A DNA stretch of 64,000 nucleotides from an uncultured Planctomycetaceae bacterium (GCA_946408825.1 CAMJTU010000005.1:1-64000), one strand, 5' to 3'; positions 35,549 through 44,696 are shown, counted from the first letter of the stretch. Numbers and translations: made by a program. Notes: a model not told the origin generated them from the sequence alone.

Positions 35549-36292
35549 ATGAAATCGTTACTCCGGGCTGACAAGGTCGTAATCGCCGTTTCTTTGTTGG
35601 TCGCTTTCGTTTACGTCGTGCAGTCCTAGCGCGAGCGATCGTATTTCAGTCGGGCTCTTGCGTGGCGACGGGTGGAAACTTACGCGGTCTCTAATAGGCG
35701 CGTCGGGTATTCTGACGACGGAACTTTTATCTTTCCCGACGATATCGCGTCGAAGGAGAATGCGAATCATGTCCAAAAAGAAAACCGTTAGCGACGGCGC
35801 CGATGATATAAGCATTAACATTTTCTATTCCGTCAAGGGTTCCAAAAAGACGCGACGCCTTTCGTTGACCCCGAAGGAGTATTTCTGGCGGCTGACGAAG
35901 CGGGAGACAAAGATCATTACGTCCACTGCGTCGAGAGAGAATGGGACGCCCGGGATTATATCAAAGACAGCCCTAAATCTGACGTTGTTTTCTGCGTATC
36001 CGTCGTTAGAAACTTTTTCGCAAAGGAAAGTCAGTTTGTTTTTGAGTTCTATTTTGGCGCTCAGCGCCTAACTTTTCGACAGAAGTATTCTATCGACGCG
36101 GAAATTCCCGACTTTTGCGCCGTTTTTTCGAGAGACGAGGACGAACTGTACGATATTGCGCGAGTCGACGGCGATTTCAATAAGATAGACAAAGAGAACC
36201 AAGTAAGGTTCTATCGCGTTCTCGCGAGGAACGACGACAAAAAGATCATAGAAATCGAACGAAAAGTAAGATGGGAAAAGTTGCTCAAGTAA
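35549..36292 (+). pseudogene. Decayed gene for a small membrane-anchored protein
   Basis: Frame 35549-36292 spans 247 codons. It begins with a membrane anchor (KVVIAVSLLVAFVYVV), meets an in-frame TAG at 35627, then resumes with protein-like sequence (YSDDGTFIFPDDIASKENAN). Stops follow at 35789, 35804 and 35816. From about 35850 the same frame is open to 36290 and reads like a real protein (DPEGVFLAADEAGDKDHY, and YRVLARNDDKKIIEIERKV at the end). The stops at 35789-35818 would be bypassed by compensating frameshifts at two A5 runs (35774-35778 and 35844-35848), because the intervening bases are open in another frame that starts at an ATG at 35769. I read it as a gene broken by one nonsense change and two indels, but two overlapping genes or assembly errors remain possible. 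The function is not recognised. Confidence 0.65.
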
Positions 36293-36315
36293 CGACGTTC
36301 GAATAAAATAAAGAA

Positions 36316-36367
36316 GTCGACCTCGGTCCTAAGTCGATTGGTTTCGACATTTACAACCGAGGTCGAC
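36316..36367. terminator. Long-loop hairpin between convergent genes
   Basis: A perfect 12-bp stem GTCGACCTCGGT / ACCGAGGTCGAC (36316-36327 with 36356-36367) encloses a 28-nt loop. It lies between the decayed plus-strand gene and the minus-strand oxidoreductase gene. It is a probable bidirectional terminator, although the loop is long. Confidence 0.6.
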
Positions 36368-36395
36368 CTTTAACGACGCGTTTCCGCGTTTCTAA

Positions 36396-37496
36396 TCACG
36401 CTTCTTCTTCTTCCTGTTCTTCAAGTTCCGCTTCGTATTTCTCGCGATCGACTTCGTCGAGGAGTCTGCGGGAACGTTCGATCGGATTCTTCACGATATC
36501 CGTGTAGATATTGACGTCGTCGACGACTTGGAAATCGTACATTCCGACGCAGAGGAAGTCGGCGCCCCCTTCGAGCGCGAATTTGAATCCCTCGTTAGGA
36601 TGAACCGCGCCCGCCGCGAGCGTCTTGAACGCGATCCACGGTTCAGGTCGGGACGCGAAAAATTCGCGCGTTTCGTCCGGCTTGCGGCAGTAGATGTTGT
36701 CGTGTTCCGTCGCCGCCTGAGCGGACCAATAGGTGAGCGGATGATACGTCTTCATCCAGAAATCGGGAACGATTCCCTTGTCGAGGATCGCCTTTAACGT
36801 TTCGATTCGGTGGGCGCCGAGTCCGAAAGGAATCTTCGCGTCGCGTATCAAGTTGACGATCTTTTCGATTTGGTCGAAGTTACCTTCGCGAACGAGCCGG
36901 TCGCACGTCTCGCCCTGGGGATAAACGGCGACGGAACCGCAGTCGATCGTGCGTTTGACGACGTCAAGATCGTCGGTGCATTGCGAGATAAGCTGCATCT
37001 TGCCGTCGGTCCATTTCCAGTAATTCTCCATCATCTTGCCCTGGTTCCAGTCGCCTAGAAACGCGTTGATTCCGCATTCTTCGGCGATCATGAACGTTTC
37101 GACGCATTTCGCTTCGGTATGATAGGCTTTGATGAGGTCGGAGACATAGATCAGATCGCGAGAGTGCGCGTAGCCGCCGATCAGGTTGCCGCCGAGGATC
37201 ATTCGGCTGATCGTCAGGTCGCAGATTTTCGCGAGCGGAACCTTCTCGTTCAGTTTCGCGCGAGGCTTGACGTTGAAAGACGTTCGCGTCGCGCCCGAGA
37301 CGGCGTCGGCTTTCGGCGCCGCAGGTTGCGCAGGGTCGTCCGGAACGGCGTTTTCCGCCGCGCTGACAAGGCAGCGTTCTTCGTGACTTCGGAATCCGAC
37401 GACCGACGCGGCCGCAGTTAAACCGACGGCGGCTGTCGTTTTAAGCGCTTCTCGGCGTGAGATGGCGTTTGGACAATCCTTTTTGTCTTTTTTCAT
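36396..37496 (-). CDS. Tat-exported aldo/keto-reductase-like protein
   Basis: This 366-residue protein has a twin-arginine signal (SRREALKTTAAVGLTAAA, about residues 14-31), so it should be exported folded; a tatC gene is present at 46493-47638. The mature part begins an aldo/keto-reductase-like TIM barrel (LTISRMILGGNLIGGYAHSR), with later barrel elements such as IPFGLGAHRIETLKAILDKG. The classical catalytic Tyr/Lys tetrad was not located with confidence, so activity is uncertain. The C-terminus is poly-Glu. It is probably monocistronic, with its own promoter and a hairpin downstream. Confidence 0.72.
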   Translation of the reverse strand: MKKDKKDCPNAISRREALKTTAAVGLTAAASVVGFRSHEERCLVSAAENAVPDDPAQPAAPKADAVSGATRTSFNVKPRAKLNEKVPLAKICDLTISRMILGGNLIGGYAHSRDLIYVSDLIKAYHTEAKCVETFMIAEECGINAFLGDWNQGKMMENYWKWTDGKMQLISQCTDDLDVVKRTIDCGSVAVYPQGETCDRLVREGNFDQIEKIVNLIRDAKIPFGLGAHRIETLKAILDKGIVPDFWMKTYHPLTYWSAQAATEHDNIYCRKPDETREFFASRPEPWIAFKTLAAGAVHPNEGFKFALEGGADFLCVGMYDFQVVDDVNIYTDIVKNPIERSRRLLDEVDREKYEAELEEQEEEEA

Positions 37497-37895
37497 AGCG
37501 TCCCTTTCCGCGTCGCATTAACGAACGCGTTTCTAAATAGACGGAGTTTTTTTGTAGTCTTGCGAAGCGTCTGAACGAAGTTTTTTTCATACGCCCAAGA
37601 CGATTATACCAGAAAGAAGCCGTCGACGCCATACTTTTTGTCCCAAGACGTCTTGACTTGACATATTTGTCCTTCTGGTTCATATCCTTCTAACTCAGCT
37701 TTTACTGTATGTAGCATAGAGTTAAGCGCGACTCCGTATAAACAAACGGCAGGTTCGGGAACGGCGTTAAATAACGTCGATCTTTCGGGAGACTTTCGCG
37801 AAGAACGACGTTTTTTAAAAGTTTGAGGCGTAGAGATAGAATCAGACGTCCCAAGAGAGAGAGACAGGCGTCTTATCTGCTTAGAACCGAACGAG
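37497..37895. other. Intergenic region with one extended -10 promoter
   Basis: These 399 bp hold no credible gene. The only clear signal is an extended -10 box on the minus strand (see 37603-37611), upstream of the oxidoreductase gene. The rest is AT-richer than the flanking genes. Confidence 0.5.
37603..37611 (-). promoter_or_regulatory. Extended -10 promoter for the Tat-exported protein gene
   Basis: The minus strand reads TGGTATAAT, a TGn-extended consensus -10. The -35 region is poor, as is common for extended -10 promoters. A similar CTTCTGGTATAAT context occurs upstream of the dockerin gene (59136-59144). Confidence 0.55.
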
Positions 37896-38495
37896 TTACC
37901 ATGCGGTTTCCATTAGACCGACGATTTGTTCGGCGATTTTTTCAATCGCTTCCTGCTGCGCCGTCGTCGAGGATTGACCCATTTCGGGGACGAGGTAACT
38001 GTTCGCTTCGACGACGACTCCGTCGTTCATGCTCACGGGCGGAATCTGCGTTTCGCCCATGATTTTATTGCTATGGAGGTCTTTCCAAACCGCCGTGACG
38101 GAGAGACGGATATTCTTTTCACGCGTGTCGTCGTAGCGGTTGTATGCGGCGATCGACTGCGTTTCCGACGTCAGACGCACCGCGAGCAGCGAATCGGCGT
38201 TTTCGGCGAGTCCGATACGATACGGGGTTTGTTCCGTGATCTTCTTGCAGATCGCTTCCGTGAGACGTTCGCCGAAGGCGGTTCGATACGTGTCGGCGTC
38301 GACCATCTGGACGTAGACCGTTTTGATCTCGCGATTATAGAGCCCGTGGGGGCCGACTTGATATCCTTGAAGACAGCCGCAACCTGAAAACGCCACGAGC
38401 GTCGCGAGCATAATCGCCGCCGTCAAGACGACGTTTACGCAAACGCGTCGCGTCGCGCCGTCGCGTTCAGAATGTAATTTGCTTGCTGTTTTCAT
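37896..38495 (-). CDS. lptE: LptE-like lipopolysaccharide-assembly lipoprotein
   Basis: This 199-residue lipoprotein has a hydrophobic N-terminus and a lipobox AFSGC, with the acylated Cys at residue 39. The mature part shows the LptE pattern: GYQVGPHGLYNREIKTVYVQ, then LTEAICKKITEQTPYRI and a repeated-strand region ending QQEAIEKIAEQIVGLMETAW. In Gram-negative bacteria LptE plugs the LptD outer-membrane channel that inserts lipopolysaccharide. It lies 44 bp downstream of the BamD-like gene on the same strand. Together with that neighbour it supports a diderm cell plan for this organism. Confidence 0.8.
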   Translation of the reverse strand: MKTASKLHSERDGATRRVCVNVVLTAAIMLATLVAFSGCGCLQGYQVGPHGLYNREIKTVYVQMVDADTYRTAFGERLTEAICKKITEQTPYRIGLAENADSLLAVRLTSETQSIAAYNRYDDTREKNIRLSVTAVWKDLHSNKIMGETQIPPVSMNDGVVVEANSYLVPEMGQSSTTAQQEAIEKIAEQIVGLMETAW

Positions 38496-38539
38496 GGAAA
38501 AACGGTTTGATCCAAAGGAATGACGATTCGGCGTTTTTT

Positions 38540-40504
38540 CTACTTAAGGAGGCGTCCGGAAGGAGATTCCGCCGTCTGGGTTTTGGGGACGTCGTCGGAA
38601 TCGCGCCGAGCGAGCGCCTCGTCTGTGCTTCGATCGTGAGTTCCGATATCGTTGAGGCGATCGTCGCGCCGCGCGATTTGCGAAAGTTTCGCGTCCGGCG
38701 CTTCCTCGAAATACTCGTTCTGCGATTTCGGCAGGAAAGGCACGACGGGGCGAATCCACGCGAGTTCGTCCGCTTCCGCCGGTTTCGATTCGATCTTTTC
38801 GTACGCCTGCGCCGCGATCGACGCATATTCCGTATTCGGATGTTCGCGAACCAGACGGTTATAGTAGTTTCTCGCAGACGCGTAGTTTCCGCGTCGCTCG
38901 TAGTACTGTCCGAGCGTGTAGAGGCGTTTCGCCTGTTCCTCTTTGATGTTCTCCAGTTCCTCGTAGACGACGTCCATATTGCCGCGGCCGCTCTTGAGGA
39001 TCGTTTCCGCGAGACGGCCCGCTTCTTCGAGCGGTCCCGCGTCGTAATATTCGCCCTGATAAGAGCGATGCAGCGCGATCATGCGGAGTCGAACCGCGTC
39101 TTCCGCGTATTTGCTCCCCGGATACAGCTCGTAAAGCTGCCGATAATACTGCGCGGCGTTGTCGTAAGAACCGTCGCCCTGTTTGACGCCGCGCCGCATA
39201 TAGGCGTTTGCGAGCGCGAAGAGCGCGGCGGGCGCGAGTCCTCGGTCAGACGCGTCGTTGAGAAAGATCGTTTCATACGCCTTTTTCGCCGCGGCGAAGG
39301 TCCGGAAGACCGGCTTGCCCTTCTCGCCGTCGCTTTCCTTTTCATTCTCGGAACATTCGATCCAGTAGTTTCCGATGTAGAAAAGGCGCTTCATCGCGAC
39401 GTCTTTGTAGATCGTGCTGGCATAGGTCGAAACGAGCGCGCGATAGCATGAGACGGCGCGGCTGAAGTCTTTGTAGAAGAACCAGCATTCCCCGGCGAAG
39501 AAGAGCCCGTCTTCCTCGATGAGCGTGCCGCTTTTAGGGGCGCTGAAGGGATTCTTTTTCGCTTCCCGCGGTCGCAGCGCGGGACCAGGCCAACGCTCCG
39601 CCGCTTTCTCGTAGAGCTGCGCGGCTTCCTTGAGCGTCTTACGGTCCTTCGACTTCTCGTATTCCTTCTGTTTGAGACACGCGCGGCGCATATACTCTAA
39701 CGCCGCCTGTTCGTCGGGGCCCATTCCGAACCAACTGCGAATCGTGTCGAGCTTGATCGCGTATTTCGACCAATCGACGGGCGTCGGCGTTTCCTTCTCC
39801 CACTCTTCGAGTTCGCGATTTGAGCGTTCGGAGTCTACCATCATGGAGAAGGCGTCGTCGGTTACGCGGCGCATGAAGTTTTTGTCGTCGTCCTGTTCCT
39901 TGACGCGGGCGAAGGGGCCGTTTTCGTCGTCGAGGACGGAATTGTCGATCGGCTGGAGATACCGGGGCGTCTTTGCGTTTTCGCGACTCTTTTTCTTCTG
40001 CTTTTTGAGCCACGCCTGATATTTTTCGTCGACCGCGTGTTCTTTCTCCTCGACGTCGGCGATCGATTCGCGTTTCGGCGCGGCTTGCGAGAACTCTTCG
40101 ACGTGTTCAAGGGAGCCCGTCGGTTCGGCGACGTTGGCGCCGTTTCGCGCGAGTTCGGGGAGCTCGCTCTCCTGGGGGGGCGCGACGACGTCGTCGGCGA
40201 TCGTTGGGAACTCGCCGAGCGTGGGGAAATCGTCCGTCGGCTCCTGACCTCGGAACGTGACGCTTACGTCATAGCCGGGGCGCGGAGCGGGAAGAGCCGG
40301 GACATAGGCGGGACCCGGCGCGTAGATATATCGACCGGGCGGGGGCGGCGCCGGCGGTCCGGGCGGAGGCGCGGGAACGTAGTAGACAGGGGTTGGCGGA
40401 CAAGGATCGTCGCAGACGCAAAGTTGGCAACCGACCGCGCCGAACACGACGACAAACGTCGCGGCGAGTAGAATCGCGGTCTTAGTAACGGATGGTCTTC
40501 TCAT
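38540..40504 (-). CDS. BamD/YfiO-like TPR lipoprotein
   Basis: This 654-residue lipoprotein has a lipobox GAVGC with the modified Cys at residue 26, then a Pro-rich stretch (PAPPPGPPAPPPPG). A TPR array occupies about residues 250-600 (for example LYTLGQYYERRGNYASARNY and YRQLYELYPGSKYAEDAV), matching the BamD/YfiO pattern in which outer-membrane protein assembly lipoproteins bind the BamA machinery. It is much longer than typical BamD (~245 residues) because of the Pro-rich and charged N-terminal part. It lies between recO and lptE with short gaps, probably one operon. Assignment to the Bam complex is inferred from family resemblance. Confidence 0.75.
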   Translation of the reverse strand: MRRPSVTKTAILLAATFVVVFGAVGCQLCVCDDPCPPTPVYYVPAPPPGPPAPPPPGRYIYAPGPAYVPALPAPRPGYDVSVTFRGQEPTDDFPTLGEFPTIADDVVAPPQESELPELARNGANVAEPTGSLEHVEEFSQAAPKRESIADVEEKEHAVDEKYQAWLKKQKKKSRENAKTPRYLQPIDNSVLDDENGPFARVKEQDDDKNFMRRVTDDAFSMMVDSERSNRELEEWEKETPTPVDWSKYAIKLDTIRSWFGMGPDEQAALEYMRRACLKQKEYEKSKDRKTLKEAAQLYEKAAERWPGPALRPREAKKNPFSAPKSGTLIEEDGLFFAGECWFFYKDFSRAVSCYRALVSTYASTIYKDVAMKRLFYIGNYWIECSENEKESDGEKGKPVFRTFAAAKKAYETIFLNDASDRGLAPAALFALANAYMRRGVKQGDGSYDNAAQYYRQLYELYPGSKYAEDAVRLRMIALHRSYQGEYYDAGPLEEAGRLAETILKSGRGNMDVVYEELENIKEEQAKRLYTLGQYYERRGNYASARNYYNRLVREHPNTEYASIAAQAYEKIESKPAEADELAWIRPVVPFLPKSQNEYFEEAPDAKLSQIARRDDRLNDIGTHDRSTDEALARRDSDDVPKTQTAESPSGRLLK

Positions 40505-40562
40505 TTGGACGTCCCTGTCCCCGAGTTTGTGCTAATTCGGCGTTTTGCCGTTGATTTTCAAT

Positions 40563-41531
40563 TTACGCTTCGCTGAGTTCGAGCGTTTTGACGTCGTCCC
40601 GAGTCGGGGCGCCGTCTTCGCCCGTCGCGTATCGGAGCCAGTTTGCCGTTCGCAGCGGTCTCCGAACGATCCTCATAATATAGCGGTTCATGAGTTCGCG
40701 CAGATCGCGTCGGGCGCCGGGATCCAGCGTCTCGAGCTTTTCGAGCGTTTCTGAATCGAGCGATTCGCGGACGATTTCGGCGTTGCGTCCGATTTGATCG
40801 AGCGTCGTGGCGGGCGCGTTTCTCGCGCGTTCATACTGGTCTTCGAGGTTCTGCTCGAACGCGACGTTGTAAAGGAGCATATTCCTCGCGGCGTCGCGCG
40901 CCGTCTCAAGCGCTTTGAGCGCGCCGATCGTCGTGGAGACCAGCCCGAGCGTTCTTCTCCGCGCGAGGCAGTTCCGGCAGACGACGCCGCCTCGGTCGTT
41001 TTCGAACCAAATTTTACGCGCTAGGTTGTCGACCCGATCTAGGGGCAACTCCTGACCGCATTCGACGCAGTTCCGAACAGACGGAAACTCTCCGAACGAA
41101 TCGAGGAGATACGCTTCGTAGGCGAAAACGCGCGAGCCGACGCGTCCTCTTTTGGCGAGGGACGCGAGCGTTAGGTCGGTCAAACGCCATAGTTTCGGCG
41201 CCGGATCGTAATCCTCGGTCATGGCGTCGAGAAGCTCCGCGACGTAATATCCGGCATATAGTCCGCGAAGATTGCGCGAATTGGGGCGAAATCTCCGCGC
41301 GAGCTTCGCCTCCGTGAAGAGGTCGAGCGCGTCGGAACTCTTCCTGATAAAGGTTAGCTTAATAGAGGCTAGGAGGTCAAGAGAAGTTTCGAAGGGATTT
41401 TTGAGTCTCCTTGCGCCCTTGGCGAGTCCGCGAACCTTGCCCAAATCGCGCGTAAAGACCGTGAGAACTAAGCTCGTCTCCATAAAATCGACCGTTTTGA
41501 GAACGATCGCGTCAGTCTTTTCAATACTCAT
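40563..41531 (-). CDS. recO: DNA repair protein RecO
   Basis: This 322-residue RecO anneals single strands and loads RecA with RecR at gaps. The N-terminal OB-fold is clear (KTDAIVLKTVDFMETSLVLT, then LGKVRGLAKGARRLKNPF). A zinc-binding set is seen at C155/C158 and C185/C188 (CVECG and CRNC), as in zinc-containing RecO members. The C-terminus has the usual helical bundle and is somewhat longer than in E. coli (242 residues). It is the first gene of the recO / BamD-like / lptE cluster, 58 bp upstream of the second. Confidence 0.93.
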   Translation of the reverse strand: MSIEKTDAIVLKTVDFMETSLVLTVFTRDLGKVRGLAKGARRLKNPFETSLDLLASIKLTFIRKSSDALDLFTEAKLARRFRPNSRNLRGLYAGYYVAELLDAMTEDYDPAPKLWRLTDLTLASLAKRGRVGSRVFAYEAYLLDSFGEFPSVRNCVECGQELPLDRVDNLARKIWFENDRGGVVCRNCLARRRTLGLVSTTIGALKALETARDAARNMLLYNVAFEQNLEDQYERARNAPATTLDQIGRNAEIVRESLDSETLEKLETLDPGARRDLRELMNRYIMRIVRRPLRTANWLRYATGEDGAPTRDDVKTLELSEA

Positions 41532-41682
41532 TGGTTAAAGCTCGTAACGAATCAGGCAACAGGAAAAAGGGCGTCGACGCCTTGAACGACGCCGCGATTA
41601 TGGCGAAAAAGGGCGACGCGTCAAAGAGGAAAAAGAATCTCGACGATCGACGGCGCCGCGATAGGACGTCAAGAAAAAGAAA

Positions 41683-41712
41683 AACCGAAAGGGACGCGCG
41701 TCTCTTTCGGTT
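41683..41712 (-). terminator. Terminator downstream of tRNA-His
   Basis: A near-perfect inverted repeat with almost no loop (AACCGAAAGGGACGCG / CGCGTCTCTTTCGGTT, one mismatch) is followed on the minus strand by a T-rich run (41682-41670). It lies 4 bp after the 3' end of the tRNA. Confidence 0.85.
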
Positions 41713-41715
41713 AAG

Positions 41716-41789
41716 GGTGGGAGAGGAGATTCGAACCCCCGACCTTCGGAGCCACAATCCGATGCTCTATCCAGCTGAGCTACTCCCAC
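41716..41789 (-). tRNA. trnH: tRNA-His (GTG)
   Basis: The minus strand folds into a complete cloverleaf. The acceptor arms GTGGGAG and CTCCCAC carry a C discriminator, and the D arm is GCTC-AGCTGGATA-GAGC. The anticodon stem TCGGA/TCCGA holds the loop TTGTGGC with anticodon GTG, and the T loop is TTCGAAT. The base before the 5' end is G, able to be the G-1 that pairs with C73, the hallmark of tRNA-His. CCA is not encoded. Confidence 0.96.
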
Positions 41790-41975
41790 CGTCGCAACGC
41801 GATTACGCGCCGAAAACTCGGCGATCGCAAACGACTAACGCTATTCTATATGCTAATCGTTCAGCGTCAAGGACGCCGATTGCTCTTTTTTGGAAAATCC
41901 CCGGCGCATAAAGGCGGCGAAGTTACGGACGGAGACGGTTCCAGAAGGGGCGCCGACTCCGTCCGTCGGGAAAAA

Positions 41976-43649
41976 TCACAGCTCGATCTGGGTCGCGACG
42001 AGGCTCTTCCCGCAGTATTTTTCGCGGAGCTTCGGCTTCTCAATCTTGCCCGTGGGATTGCGCGGCACCTCCGCGAAGATGAATTTGCGCGGACGCTTGT
42101 AGCGAGGCAGGTCGTTGCAGAATTTGACGAGGTCTTCCTCGGTCGTCTTGCGGTCCGGCTTGAGTTCGACGATCGCGGCGGCGATTTCGCCCAGGCGCGG
42201 GTCGGGGAGTCCGATGACGGCGACGTCCTTAATGTCGTCGTGACGGCGCAGGAAGTCTTCGATCTGGACGGGGTACAGGTTCTCGCCCCCCGTGATGATG
42301 ACGTCCTTCTTGCGGTCGACGAGGAAGATGAACCCGTCTTCGTCTTCGCACGCCATGTCGCCCGTGAAGAGCCAGCCGTCGGCGAGCGTCGCCTTGGTCG
42401 CTTCCGGGTCGTGATAGTATTCCTTCATGACGCCGGGTCCGAAGACGGCGAGTTCGCCGACTTCGCCCTGCTGAACCGGCTTATGATTCTCGTCGACGAT
42501 TTGCGCCTTCCAGCCATAGCCCGGTTTGCCGATCGCGCCGACCTTGTGAATGTTTTCGACGCCCAGATGGACGCAGCCCGGTCCGATCGATTCGCTCAGC
42601 CCGTAGTTCGTGTCGTATTCATGGAGCGGGAAATACGTCTTCCAGCGTTTGATGAGGCTCGGCGGCACCGGCTGGGCGCCGATGTGCATGAGACGCCATT
42701 GCGAGAGGATGTAGTCGCTGAGATCGACCTCTTTCGATTCGATCGCGTCGAGGATATCCTGCGCCCACGGAACGAGGAGCCAGACGATCGTGCAACGTTC
42801 TTCCGAGATCGCATGAAGGATCGTTTTGGGCTTGATTCCGCGCAGCAACACGGCCTTGCCGCCGACGAGGAAACTGCCGAACCAGTGCATCTTCGCGCCG
42901 GTGTGATAGAGGGGCGGAATGCAGAGGAAGACGTCCTGGCGCGTCTGCGAATGGTGGTTCTGCTCCGTGAAGCAGGACGCGGTCAGGCTGCGGTGCGGGT
43001 GCAGGATCGCCTTCGGGAAGCCCGTCGTTCCGGAGGAGAAGTAGATCGCGGCGTCGTCTTCGCTCGTGAGCTTGACGTCGGGCGTCTCGTTGGAGGCGTA
43101 CATCGTGAGGCTATGGAGCGGTTCCGCGAAGGAGGGACAGTTTTCGCCGACGAAGAAGAGCGATTTGATATCGGTCAGCTGGTCGCAGATCGACTCGATT
43201 CGTCCGATGAATTCGGGCCCGAAGACGAGATAGCTCGAATCGGAGAGCCCGAGGCAGTATTTGATTTCGTCCGCAGCGTAGCGGAAGTTCAGCGGCACGG
43301 CGACCGCGCCCGCCTTGAGAATCCCGAAGTAGATCGGGAGCCATTCGAGGCAGTTCATGAGCAGAATCGCGACCTTGTCTCCCTTCTTGACCCCGCGGCT
43401 CAGGAGCAGATTCGCGAAGCGGTTGGAGAGTTCGTTGAACTTCTTCCACGTCGTGGAGCGGCGCAGTCCGATCGGATGGCTCGGCGGCTCGATGAGATCG
43501 AAGTCTTTCCACGTGACGCGGCGCGGCGCGTTCTCCGTCTCGGGCGAGAGTTCGACGAGGCTGACGTCGGAACCGTAAAGGAGCGCGTTTCGCTCGAGAA
43601 TTTCGGTGATGGGGGTCAGTTCGGTAATAGGAGGAAGTTCGCTCTGCAT
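41976..43649 (-). CDS. AMP-forming acyl-CoA ligase
   Basis: This 557-residue member of the ANL superfamily activates a carboxylic acid with ATP to an acyl-adenylate, then transfers it to CoA. Core motifs are in order: A3 YFSSGTTGFPKAI near residue 210, A5 YGLSES near 350, A7/A8 GWLFTGDMACEDEDGFIFL and DRKKDVIITGGENLYP, and the A10 lysine in NPTGKIEKPKL. Sequence style suggests a medium/long-chain fatty-acid or aryl-acid ligase; the specificity cannot be read. It lies upstream of the tRNA on the same strand, with no evident operon partner. The opposite strand has a long spurious frame. Confidence 0.92.
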   Translation of the reverse strand: MQSELPPITELTPITEILERNALLYGSDVSLVELSPETENAPRRVTWKDFDLIEPPSHPIGLRRSTTWKKFNELSNRFANLLLSRGVKKGDKVAILLMNCLEWLPIYFGILKAGAVAVPLNFRYAADEIKYCLGLSDSSYLVFGPEFIGRIESICDQLTDIKSLFFVGENCPSFAEPLHSLTMYASNETPDVKLTSEDDAAIYFSSGTTGFPKAILHPHRSLTASCFTEQNHHSQTRQDVFLCIPPLYHTGAKMHWFGSFLVGGKAVLLRGIKPKTILHAISEERCTIVWLLVPWAQDILDAIESKEVDLSDYILSQWRLMHIGAQPVPPSLIKRWKTYFPLHEYDTNYGLSESIGPGCVHLGVENIHKVGAIGKPGYGWKAQIVDENHKPVQQGEVGELAVFGPGVMKEYYHDPEATKATLADGWLFTGDMACEDEDGFIFLVDRKKDVIITGGENLYPVQIEDFLRRHDDIKDVAVIGLPDPRLGEIAAAIVELKPDRKTTEEDLVKFCNDLPRYKRPRKFIFAEVPRNPTGKIEKPKLREKYCGKSLVATQIEL

Positions 43650-43824
43650 TATACGCGCCTTCGTAAAAGCCGACCTTCGCGGGCGGCGAAAATAGGTAAC
43701 CGGTTAAATCGCAAAAACAACGGGTCGTTTCGGCGCGTCGCGCCAAAAGGACCGCGTTATTATACGCCTTTCGCGCGTCGGACGCAAGGCGCTTCGGGAC
43801 GCGCGAAGCGTCGGCGGGTCGCGA

Positions 43825-43842
43825 CTTGACGGCGGCGCCGTC
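43825..43842. repeat. 18-bp repeat, copy 1
   Basis: CTTGACGGCGGCGCCGTC is identical to 44932-44949. It includes the dyad GACGGC-GGC-GCCGTC, and in this copy it overlaps the -35 and spacer of the ybaK promoter. The two copies flank ybaK and the decayed ATPase gene. Confidence 0.7.
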
Positions 43843-43854
43843 GCGGCGTAGAAT
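43826..43854 (+). promoter_or_regulatory. Promoter for ybaK-like gene
   Basis: TTGACG (43826-43831), 17-bp spacer, TAGAAT (43849-43854). The spacer contains a palindromic GC segment that is repeated at 44932-44949. The start codon is at 43927. Confidence 0.6.
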
Positions 43855-43926
43855 GACCGCGTTCGCGTCGGGCGGAGACGCGGCGAGACGCGCGGGCGCG
43901 CGGGAACAATATAGGAGCGAAACGCG

Positions 43927-44421
43927 ATGAGTCGTTTGGATCGTCATACGGAGAAAACGAACGTGACGCGCCTTCTCGAGGCGGCGGGGATTCCTTTTCG
44001 AACGTTCGAGTACGAGGTCGACGAGAACGACCTTTCGGGGATGCATATCGCGGAACAGGCGCATGTCGATCCGGCGTGCATGTTCAAGACGCTCGTCATG
44101 AAGGGGGAGCGGAACGGGCATTTCGTCTGCTGTCTGCCGGTGAACGACGAGCTCGACCTCAAGAAGGTCGCGAAGGCGTTCGACGACAAGAAGTGCGATC
44201 TGATCCCGATGAAGACGCTCCGCGATCTGACGGGCTACGTTCGCGGCGGATGCTCGCCGATCGGGATGAAGAAAAAATTCCCGACCTTTATCGACGAGAC
44301 GGCGATTCTTTTCGACGAAATCTACATAAACGCGGGGATGCGCGGGCTGATGGTGATCGTGGAGCCCAGCGCGCTGATCGAATACGTCGGCGCGAAAGCG
44401 GTCGATCTGGTTAAGGATTGA
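43927..44421 (+). CDS. ybaK: Cys-tRNA(Pro) deacylase, YbaK/EbsC family
   Basis: This 164-residue cytoplasmic editing enzyme hydrolyses Cys misattached to tRNA-Pro and similar mischarged tRNAs in trans. The family pattern is present: N-terminal helix (TNVTRLLEAAGIPFRTFEYE), the catalytic-lysine segment CMFKTLVMKG near residue 56, and the glycine-rich loop TGYVRGGCSPIGMKKKFPTF near residue 105. ATG at 43927 follows an AGGAG-like ribosome site. The length fits the family (~155-165). It is preceded by a promoter and followed by an accessory patch. Confidence 0.93.
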   Translation: MSRLDRHTEKTNVTRLLEAAGIPFRTFEYEVDENDLSGMHIAEQAHVDPACMFKTLVMKGERNGHFVCCLPVNDELDLKKVAKAFDDKKCDLIPMKTLRDLTGYVRGGCSPIGMKKKFPTFIDETAILFDEIYINAGMRGLMVIVEPSALIEYVGAKAVDLVKD

Positions 44422-44696
44422 ACGGGGAAGGGCGGAGAAGGGCGAAAACGGCGTCGGCGCGAGGCTTGTCTTGAGGCGCCGCTAAAAACCGGCGGGCGCC
44501 TGTCGTATCGCGTTCAAAACGCGGTCTGTATCGTTTTTCTTCTAACCGTTTCATTTGGTCGTCTCAAGCGATTTCTTGGAAAAGTGTAAAAACGCCCCGT
44601 GATTTCTCATGGAAAAGTGCATGGAAAAGTGTAAAATTTGATTTTTCTCCAGATTTATGCAACGCCGGCGTCGCGAATAGAGGGAAGACGACGCCC
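44422..44696. other. Spacer with short direct repeats
   Basis: There is no intact gene here. The segment carries three copies of TGGAAAAGTG (44577, 44610, 44622); the first and third extend to the identical 15-mer TGGAAAAGTGTAAAA. It leads into the decayed ATPase fragment. Confidence 0.55.
44577..44636 (+). repeat. Three short direct repeats (TGGAAAAGTG)
   Basis: Copies at 44577-44591, 44610-44619 and 44622-44636. The 15-bp form TGGAAAAGTGTAAAA occurs twice, and GATTTCT precedes the first two copies. They may be scars of local duplication at the 5' end of a lost gene. Confidence 0.7.
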
